A DNA stretch of 64,000 nucleotides from positions 90,828,564 through 90,892,563 of the forward strand of contig CM077166.1 in assembly GCA_039583875.1 (NCBI GenBank). The letters are read 5' to 3'. This document shows, in pieces, positions 56,885 to 64,000 of the stretch. The stretch comes from Platanthera guangdongensis. Taxonomy: Eukaryota > Streptophyta > Magnoliopsida > Asparagales > Orchidaceae. Made by a program: the position numbers and the translations under genes. Below the pieces are notes generated by a model that saw only the letters and a program-made list of their open reading frames with translations, was not told the DNA's origin and did not search any database. Within the stretch, counting starts at the first letter, position 1; each line of letters begins with the position of its first letter.

Positions 56885-58560
56885 TGCAGACTGATGGTTC
56901 CCACGTGATAAATATTACGCTTTCTTTGGTTCAGAAGATGAAATAGGATACGTATCGTGCAATATCTCTGTAAATACACAACCAATGATTCCAACCAATT
57001 AATGGCACAACATTTAACCACACAAAACACAAAGGGTCGCTACCCCTTTTAATAGATTAAATAAGGGCTATATACCAATGTTTTCTCAAGCGAATAGGAC
57101 CTACACGATAAGTACAATTAGGGAATCAAATAATATTATCTGCAAGCAATCACAAAACCAATAAAAGAAAATCCGGAGTAAAATATCGATTTCAACAATG
57201 TCCAAAATCAATCCCAAATAAATTTATAAGAGGAAGGCCAAATCACTTAAACTCTAGGAGAAATCCAGGGTTAAAGAACCCGATCTCTACTAGCATTGAT
57301 GAGATCTACGTGATCGAATTTATACGAAAATATGGGGATATATAATGCTTCAAATTCAGATTTAATTAAGGCACTATTTTCAATATAAATCCGGACTAAA
57401 TAGTAGCCTTCTATTCCACCAATTCTCACGAATAAATATAAGAATCGCACAATAGAAGGTTTAGAGTTCGTTACCCAATCCAAAGTAAACTGTCCACAAA
57501 TTTGAGTGGAGGAAGCACACAACGACGGTGGTTGAATCTACTTCCAAGAAAATCCACGGAACTGCACCAGATGATGAAGATGCAAGACATTTTCCTTTGT
57601 AAAACCATAGGAGAGGGAGAACCTTGGTGGCCGATTTCTTCAAGGAGGAGAGAGAAAAGTTGGTGGGAATATTATCAAGGTGGAAGGGGGGGTCTGGCCG
57701 AAATCTTCCAAGGTGGAAGAAAGAGGGTGGCCCGTTTTGGGGGGAGAGGGCTGCTCGGTTTTTGGAGGGAGAGAGGGAGGAGAGGGGCGTGGAGGGAGAG
57801 ATGGACGGCTGTTTTGGAAGTGGGGAGAGAGGAGTCCGAACCTAGAGAGAGAAAAGAAAGGGGTTGCTCGGTTTTGGAGGGAGTGGGGGTGGCCAGTTTC
57901 TTTAGGGAAGAAGAGGAGAGGGAGAGGGTGGTGGTCAGGTTTTCTTTGAGGGAGGGAGGGCTGCTGGTGGAGATCTTGAGTAGGGAGGAGGAGGTGGAGA
58001 GGAGGGTGGCCAGCGGCTAGGAGAGGGGAGAAATAGAGTGCTGAAATTTTCAAGGGGAGAGGGAGAAATTCTAGGGTTTTCAATTTCTTTTCATTCAATT
58101 TGCTTAATTCTTCAATACCAATTCCTTATATATGCTGCACAACTCAATCTCCACAATTAGATAACAAACAAAACATGAGATTGTTATAAGCACCCATAAC
58201 AACATGAAATAAAAATACAATAGTACCATGCATAAAAATAAGTGCATGAAAATAGAATGCTTAAAATTGAATAGCTTAAAAATTGCTTAAAAAATTAAAA
58301 AATATATAATTATAAATATTTAATTTATAATCATATAATTTTATATGAGGGTAATGGCGAAGGCGGACGGCGTGCATAACATGTAGCGGGGCGCAGCGTT
58401 GACGATGAATGTCGGGTTAGAATCCCATCTTCAATCTTACGACAACGATCGTCCCAATCAACAAACTCTCTATGTTAGGGATCAACGACCTCATCAGGAA
58501 TGTCATCATGAACCAGTGGCGGGACAGCGTCTCCTTCATAATCCTCACCCCCCCTTTTGT
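56885..58560 (-). mobile_element. E right (5') LTR-like copy
   Basis: Begins TGCAGACTGATGG beside the PBS. Its 57645-58560 part aligns with 10842-11760. The minus-strand TATA box (plus CTTATATAT, 58125-58133) is followed by a C/T-rich leader. The true outer end could not be fixed, and homology to the left copy fades near 58555. Confidence 0.6.
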
Positions 58561-59190
58561 AACCTTGCTACGGCGAGCACTCCATAGGTAAAGTAACTTG
58601 TTAGTAAAAGGGACGATTTGGATCTCCATTTGACTCTACTTTTTTTTAAACTTGCTTACTGTGATGCACTCGCCTACGAGCTGTCCTCCTTCATAGAACG
58701 ACTTCACCTGGGTGGAGTGAGGCGCTAGAATATATTTGATTTTAGATTCATTTCCGTGGAGAGACCTTGAGAGCTAACCAACCCTGGACAATCAAGAGGA
58801 AGATTTTTCGCCGCGCTAGGATCGTGAACGCCCAGATCGCCCGCGTCAAACTGAAGCTGTTAGAAATTCACAATTAAAATTTTAGGAGGGTAGAAATATA
58901 CCATCGGGAATCACTTCCTCACCCCTTCCTCAGTAGATGTTGATACCTCAGCTCGCCATCCTTTTTACCCGGTCTCTTGTCGAGTTGGGTCCATGCATGC
59001 CCAGCTTGCCTGTCACGGCTCTTCTTCTTTAAGACTTGGAAAAAAGCCAATAATCTTCCAAGTAAAATTTTGGCTGGATGAACTATAAGTGCTGGTAGTA
59101 GACTAGGCTCGCCGACCTGCCGAGGTCTCGACTCGCCCCTTCCTACTCGCCGACCTGCCGCGCTTAACCTGTCATCCCTGTGATTTTTGT
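58561..59190. other. Unassigned stretch
   Basis: No credible ORF and no match to another part of the window. A two-copy CTCGCCGACCTGCCG repeat occurs at about 59108 and 59147. It may hold the outer end of E. Confidence 0.5.
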
Positions 59191-59194
59191 CTAT

Positions 59195-60053
59195 GAAGTT
59201 CGAATGTCTGGGTCCTAGATTTAGATATCATCTTGTCTATAGAGAATCCCAGCTCTGCCAGCTAGATGGAGACCTGACAGCGGTGGCATCCCGGGGCCTA
59301 ATACTTGGAGCGAGAAGAACTTGTCATCCATTAATCATCGGGAGCTACCACCGACACAATCTGCTTTGGGAAAACCTAATGGTGGGTAGTGAGCATCCAC
59401 CGGACACCGCCCTCCAGGGTTATAATGACATCACTCGAGGATCCCGACCCTACTAGCTACGTGGAAGCCTGACAGCATGATCATCTCCGGACCTAACACC
59501 GGAGCGAGAATACTTACTATCCATCAACCTTCTGGCGCTACTACAGGCCGAATTAACTAGGTAAAAGCATGACGGTGGGTGTTGAGCATCCATCAGACTC
59601 AGCCCTCCAGGGTCATAATGACATCTTTTGAGGATCTCGGCCCTGTCAGCTCAGTGGAAGCCTTGTAGCAGGAGCATCTCGAGACCTAACCCTAGAGCGA
59701 GATACTTGATATCCATCAACCTCCGAGCATTATCACCGGCCCAATCAGCTAGGTGAAAGCTTGACAATAGGTGTCGAGCATCCACCGTACTCAGCCCTCC
59801 AGGGTCATAATGACGTCACTCAAGGATCGCGGCCGGCTAGCTAGGTGGAATCCTGGCAGCGGGAGAATCTCGGGACCTAAACCTATAGGACAATACATGT
59901 TATCCATCAACCTCATGGTTCTACCACCAGCCCAAGAAGCTACGTGATAGCCTGATGGTGGGTGTTGAGCATCTAGTAGACTCAGCCCTCCATGGTCATA
60001 ATGACGTCACTCGAGGATCCCGACACTGCAAGCTTGGTGGAAGTCTTGCAGCA
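59195..60053. repeat. Tandem array of ~190-bp repeats (about 4.5 copies)
   Basis: The landmark CATAATGACRTCACTCGAGGAT (in parts CATAATGAC and TCACTCGAGGAT) recurs at about 59424, 59615, 59807 and 59997, a spacing of 190-192 bp. Each unit also has GTTGAGCATCCACC, CTCAGCCCTCCAGGGT and AGCATCTCGRGACCTAA. Copies are diverged by perhaps 15-20%. The last copy is cut at about 60053 where H begins. Confidence 0.9.
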
Positions 60054-60059
60054 TGATTA

Positions 60060-60660
60060 TTTCTTGAGTAAGACTTGTCTTCATTTCGAGTAACAGAAGT
60101 TGTTCTCGAGAAAGCTTCTTGCTGTTCTCGAGAAGGGCTTTTGTTCTCGAGTAATATATGGCATTTCTTCTCAGGATATTTTCATCTCCAGACATAAATT
60201 TTTCTAAGTCTTTTTCTCGAGAAGAATAAAGTTATTCTCAAGAAGGTTAAAGTTTGTTCTCGAGATGCAGAAGTAATTTGTCGAGAACCAGATTATCTTT
60301 CTCGAGATCTAGCTATTTATTCTCGAGATGGTTATTTGTTCTCGAGAATAAGAATATTTCTTCTCGAGAATAAAATGTTATTTTTCTCGAGTACTTCCTG
60401 ACATTCTCGAGACTGCAGATTTCCACCTCCACATATTTTTCTGAGTATTTTTCTCGAGACAGTCTTTTGTTATCGAGTACCAAATTTATTCTTCTCGATA
60501 ACTATAAGCATTTTTCTTGAGTACTTTACTTCTTTACCGAGAAAGCTGTTTTCTTCCTCCATATCATTTTTCTCTAAGTCTTCTTCCCGAGAACTTCCTT
60601 ATTGTTCTCGAGTAATATAATTCATTAGATCTCGAGTAAAAACCTTCTTCTCGAGAACAC
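60060..60660. repeat. Array of TTCTCGAGAA palindromes in H LTR
   Basis: About 25 copies or variants of (T)TTCTCGAGAA(T) lie at 20-40-bp spacing. The central CTCGAG is often intact, some decayed to CTTGAG. The array ends ~100 bp before the TATA box. Confidence 0.93.
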
Positions 60661-60762
60661 GCCGGTCTATTTTTTTTTGAAATTTGCTAAGTCTAGACAG
60701 ACGTTTATTTCAAACATATTTCTCTAAGTCATTAATGATGATTATGACCGTTAGGGTAATCC

Positions 60763-60770
60763 TATATAAG
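60763..60770 (+). promoter_or_regulatory. TATA box of H LTR
   Basis: TATATAAG in CCTATATAAGGTC, downstream of the palindrome array. Confidence 0.72.
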
Positions 60771-61464
60771 GTCTGGTCATTTTCGACCAACCCTAAGAAG
60801 TTTTCAAGTAGATTTTAAGATGAATTTTCAGCCACCGCAAGAAGAAATTCCAAGAGTTCTGAATCCGATTTTCCATTCCAAATCGAGAGCCGCCAATCTT
60901 CTTCTTCATCTCCAAGTTGCTTTCGATTCAGATTGATTTAGAGAAGATTGATTCACAGATCAAAATTATTTTCAATGACATATCTTATACTTGATCGTGT
61001 GAGTACAGAAATTTTCAGATTTAGAGATTGTCAATTCTTCTTCAACATATTCTGATAAAGCTGCAAAGCTCAAAGAAAGAAGAACAGGAAGAAAGATTTC
61101 AGATCTGAGAATATATCACTGTTTTATTCATTATTTTATTTTATTCTTGTAGGAGATCTTTCTCCGAGTTGTAGGAGTTGTATGAGTTGTATTGTACGAG
61201 TTCTTGTGCGAAGTTTTTATCTTCCGAGTGTAGATCCAAGTATTCGGATCGAGTTGTAGGAATGTTGTTCCGAGGTGTATGATTGGTTTCAATACGAGAT
61301 TAGTGGAGTAGCCGAGTCTAGTGCTTTACTAGATCGTTGAGTGGAAAGTGGATGTACCCAAGGTTGGGGAACCACTATAATTCTTGGTGTCCTCTGTGAT
61401 TGCTTGGTTTGATTTTCTGTGTATAGTTCCCTAAATTTTTTTATTCCGCAAAAAGACGCACAAC

Positions 61465-61490
61465 TCACCTATTCTCCACCATCTAGGTGA
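61465..61490 (+). other. Stem-loop near H LTR end with a different stem sequence
   Basis: TCACCTA (61465-61471) pairs with TAGGTGA (61484-61490) around loop TTCTCCACCATC. Position, loop ends (TTC...TC) and C-rich loop match the A/G hairpins, but the stem bases differ in a compensatory way. Confidence 0.75.
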
Positions 61491-61521
61491 TTTAGGTAAG
61501 ACAACTTAAAACATTTTCAAT

Positions 61522-61533
61522 TGGTATCAGAGG
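61522..61533 (+). other. H primer-binding site (initiator Met tRNA)
   Basis: TGGTATCAGAGG, 2 nt after the LTR end. Confidence 0.92.
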
Positions 61534-61603
61534 TATGTTGATCAAAAAACGGTTAACACCTTGAATAGATTCGCCCCTATGTTGTCTTTAGAGTTATCTA
61601 AGC

Positions 61604-62435
61604 ATGGACAAGCCCAAGGATTTTTCAAAGCTTCCTCTTTGTAGAAAGACTAACTTTCCCATGTGGAAAGAAAGGATTAAGTTCTTCATGGAAGTTGTGG
61701 ATGCAAGGATATTCATGATTGTTGAAGAAGGTCCTTTTGTTTCAATGACCATCACCACTATTGATCCTACTAAAAAGGTTCCTAAGAAATTGATGGTTCT
61801 AGATAAAGATGAGATTGCACTTGTCTCATTGGACAAGAAAGCTAAAAATATTATAGCAAGTGCAGTGGATGATTCTATGTTGCAGAATTTGATTCACTGC
61901 CAATCTGCTAAAGAAATGTGGCAGTCCCTTATCACCTTATTAGAAGGCATTGAAGAAGTTAGGGATGACAGAAGATCCCTATTGAATCAAAAGTATGAAG
62001 CTTTCTGACAAGAACCAAAGGACTCAATTGCAGATAAATTTGAAAGTTTCTTCAAAATTGTTAACGGCCTAAGAGATTATGGTCGGGTCTTCACAAATTA
62101 TGAGCTGAATGACAAGTTCGAAAGGTCCCTGACGAAGGAGTGGGACAATAAAGTCTGTGTTATCATTGAGTTTGGGAAGTTGGCTGAGAGTGACCCTCAA
62201 AACCTCTTCGGAATGCTGATGTCATATGAGTTGCAGGTCAATTCTAGAAAGGATGAAGAAGAGAAGAAGGTCAATTCTAGAAAGGATGAAGAAGAGAAGA
62301 GTCGGTCGTCATCGAAGGAGATGTCAGTCGCTCTGATTGCAGACAACTCGAGGAAGATTAAAGCTGCTTCACCTGATCCTGCACAGGAAGAGAGTGAAGA
62401 AGAAAATTCAGCCCCAAGACACGGTTATGTCCGTG
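61604..62435 (+). pseudogene. H gag (copia type, Sirevirus-like)
   Basis: ATG 61604: MDKPKDFSKLPLCRKTNFPM, then WKERIKFFMEVVDARIFMIV and KKAKNIIASAVDDSMLQNLI. SAKEMWQSLITLLEGIEE gives the UBN2-type copia Gag pattern. A TGA at 62006 (probably from Trp, EAF-stop-QEPKDSI) interrupts one otherwise open frame, which continues FESFFKIVNGLRDYG and LTKEWDNKVCVIIE. A 33-bp tandem duplication encodes VNSRKDEEEK twice (62237-62299). It ends in an acidic tail (AQEESEEENSAP) before the knuckle, where foreign sequence begins. Confidence 0.87.
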
Positions 62436-63578
62436 CAAGCCAATTTTGAAAATGAACCTATTTTTAGGCAAAAGAATTTTGAAAATCATACTTTTGAAAA
62501 AGAAAATTTTTTGAAAAACTCTTATAATGAGCCACCCAACCTGGAATTAAAAACACTCACCGAACATCTTAAATATGCTTTTCTTGAAAAAAATTCTAAA
62601 TTGCCCGTTATAGTTTCGACCTTTCTTTCTCAATCTGAGAACAATCAATTGATCGAGGTGCTACAAAGGCATCGTCGAGCTATATCGTGGCAAATATCTG
62701 ATATTTCTGGCATAAGCCCCTCATTTTGTAACAATAAAATATTTTTCGAAAATAATTCTAAAAGTGTAGTCCAACCTCAACGTCGTCTTAAACCGAACAT
62801 GAAAGAGGCCGTGAAAGGAGAGGTGCTTAAATTATTAGATACGGGGATAATCTACCCAATTTCCGATAGTAAATGGGTAATTCTGGTCCAGGTTGTACCT
62901 AAGAATGGTGGGACCACGGTAGTGACGAATGAGAGAAACAAGTTAATTCCCACTAGGAAGGTAACGGGATGGAGGATGTGCATCGACTACCGTAAGCTAA
63001 ATGATGCCACCCGTAAAAATCACTTCCCCCTCCACTTTATCGATCAAATTTTAGAACGTTTATTCGGGCATAGTTTTTATTGCTTTCTCAACGGTCTCTC
63101 GGGGTATTTCCAAATTCCTATCGCACCCGAGGACCAAGAGAAGACAACATTCACTTGCCCCTTCAGAACTTTTGCCTACCGTAGGATGCCTTTCGGTCTT
63201 TGCAACGCACCTGCTACCTTTCAGCGGTACATGTTAGCAATTTTCGATAAATACGTTGAGAGTATAATGGAAGTCTTTATGGACGACTTTTTGGTTTTTA
63301 GTGACTCTTTTGCTTTATATTTACAAAATCTAGCTAAGGTCTTAGAACGATGCGCGGAAATGAACATGGTTTTAAACTGGGAAAAATGCCACTTTATGGT
63401 GAGAGAAGCTCTAGTTTTAGGACATAAAATCTCCGCTAAGGGAATCGAGGTCGATAGAGCTAAGATCGAAGTGATTGAGAAGCTGCCGCCGCCTACGAAC
63501 ATAAAAGCGATTAGGAGTTTTCTAGGCCATGCGGGGTTTTATAGGCGCTTCATTAAAGATTTTTCTAAAATCACCAAT
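62430..63578 (+). pseudogene. I: Athila/Tat-type Ty3/gypsy RT fragment
   Basis: The frame reads NEPPNLELKTLTEHLKYAFL, then SDISGISPSFCNNKIF, then RT with VPKNGGTTVVTNERNKLIPT and WRMCIDYRKLNDATRKNHFP. It continues RRMPFGLCNAPATFQRYML, the catalytic FMDDF, and FLGHAGFYRRFIKDFSKI. These signatures are Athila/Tat-like. There are no stops over about 380 codons and the catalytic FMDD is kept, so this RT part is better preserved than others here. It lacks its start and is cut at 63579 by an LTR. The open frame starts upstream in H gag out of frame, which is coincidental. Confidence 0.9.
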
Positions 63579-64000
63579 TGAAAGTGCAACTAGATCTGAT
63601 ATACTTTAGAGGGGGGTGAATAGAGTATATGGTGTTTTAGTACTTTTAAAAACTTTTACAACAATTGTTGTAATAAGTGTGAACAGGGAAGCAAATATAA
63701 ATCTAATCACAGAACTAAACTATGCAAAAACTAAGCACAGACAAATCAAGGCCAGAAACAAAAAGTAAACAAGCAGAGCCAGAGTACACAAGGAGATATA
63801 GTGGTTCCCCAAACTTTGGTACATCCACTCTTCTACCACCCTAGGTAGGAATCCACTGCAGGATGAGTTGATCAGGTGTCCTGGGCACCAATGAGCTTTT
63901 GATAAGGTGCTCAAAAACCAAAGCAGATTTTTTGATCAGGTGTCTTGCCACCAATGAGCTTTTGACAAGGTGCTCAAAAACCAGATTCAAACTTTTGAAG
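63579..64000 (-). mobile_element. G-family LTR, minus strand, cut by window edge
   Basis: TGAAAGTGCAACTAGATC onward is the reverse complement of the 3' end of LTR G (574-2112) at about 90% identity by eye. It includes the C-tract hairpin (stem with one mismatch, six C) and the GTGGATGTACC block (near 63828). The presumed target duplication CCAAT (63574-63578) cannot be confirmed. Confidence 0.92.

Larger units (their letters stand above)
10842..58560 (-). mobile_element. E: degenerate Ty3/gypsy element, outermost host of the nest
   Basis: Two homologous, same-orientation segments (10842-11760 and about 57645-58560) flank the nest. A Met-tRNA-type PBS on the minus strand at 56863-56878 lies next to the right copy. 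Between them the coding remains run leftward 56590-55561, 19344-18997 and 12955-12751, and join correctly once A and F are excised. No RT or integrase was seen in these pieces, so E is either non-autonomous or heavily deleted. GY1 abuts its left LTR copy. Outer boundaries are approximate and no TSD was found. Confidence 0.6.
60054..61519 (+). mobile_element. H 5' LTR
   Basis: It ends AACATTTTCA, then PBS. The shared block GTGGATGTACCCAAGG-TTGGGGAACCACTATAA (61347-61381) matches A almost exactly. The upstream third is a TCTCGAG palindrome array not found in A or G. Confidence 0.78.
60054..62435 (+). mobile_element. H: Sirevirus-like Ty1/copia 5' portion (LTR, PBS, gag), truncated
   Basis: LTR about 60054-61519, iMet PBS, then copia gag. 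The end of gag runs into Athila/Tat pol sequence at about 62430, so the rest of H is missing. The LTR shares blocks with A and G. The left LTR start is approximate, and no TSD was found. Confidence 0.75.

Noticed and set aside
57502..58098. Arg/Glu/Gly-rich ORFs on plus (172 codons) and Pro/Leu-rich ORF on minus (152 codons), also at 10856-11306
   Set aside because: The region is a G/A-rich LTR leader of element E present twice. Open frames on both strands result from composition and no domain is seen.
59195..60053. Centromeric satellite
   Set aside because: Unit length is suggestive, but only 4.5 diverged copies are present beside retroelement sequence. Kept as an unassigned tandem repeat.
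62337..63581. A single 414-codon gene spanning H gag and RT
   Set aside because: The first ~30 codons are an out-of-frame reading of H gag. Only the part from about 62430 is genuine pol.

Overview
The window is intergenic heterochromatin of a flowering plant. Plant-specific lineages are present: Sirevirus-type Ty1/copia with an extra env-like ORF, chromodomain-type Ty3/gypsy, and Athila/Tat-like pol. Primer-binding sites match plant initiator-Met and Asp tRNAs. I found no host gene, tRNA, rRNA or CRISPR array. Almost every base belongs to an LTR retrotransposon, mostly nested inside another. All coding regions are broken, so this is a fossil stack of elements rather than a set of working genes. 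The genus cannot be told from the sequence.

Layout. (1) 1-10784: GY1, a minus-strand chromovirus with a 5.1-kb LTR. A solo copia-type LTR (G, 574-2112, TSD TCAAC) splits its integrase. (2) 10842 to about 58560: E, a degenerate minus-strand gypsy element, is the outer host of everything nested there. Inside E lie F (12956-18991, TSD GCATA, minus, non-autonomous, Asp-tRNA primed) and A (19350-55560, TSD CCATC/CCTTC, plus-strand Sirevirus with gag, pol and env-like genes). Inside A lie B (21836-39689, TSD AACAG, minus chromovirus) and D (43984-50041, TSD AAACC, plus, non-autonomous copia). Inside B's 3' LTR lies C (22424-28791, TSD GTCTG/GACTG, plus, non-autonomous, Asp-tRNA primed). This gives four nested levels, E > A > B > C. 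(3) 59195-60053: a short array of ~190-bp tandem repeats. (4) 60054-64000: H, a second Sirevirus-like LTR plus gag, joined to an Athila/Tat-type RT fragment (I), which is cut by a minus-strand copy of the G-family LTR running off the window.

Three patterns stand out. First, nearly every LTR carries a dense array of short CpG-containing palindromes, usually just upstream of its TATA box. The core differs between elements: TCGTCGAAC/GTTCGACGA (A, G, B), TCACGGGCGTGA (GY1, F), GCGCACGAC/GTCGTGCGC (C), GCGGAC/GTCCGC (D), TTCTCGAGAA (H). Two cores are shared across unrelated lineages. Sirevirus A also has arrays between its genes. Second, both chromoviruses have a GT-AG intron-like segment at the same codon between gag and protease. 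Retaining it ends Gag at once; removing it fuses Gag to Pol in frame. Third, the Sirevirus LTRs share a hairpin with a C-rich loop just before the LTR end, and its stem has changed by compensatory substitutions between families.

Coordinates of LTR ends, TSDs and PBSs were read base by base. Family names rest on recognising protein motifs, not on a database search.
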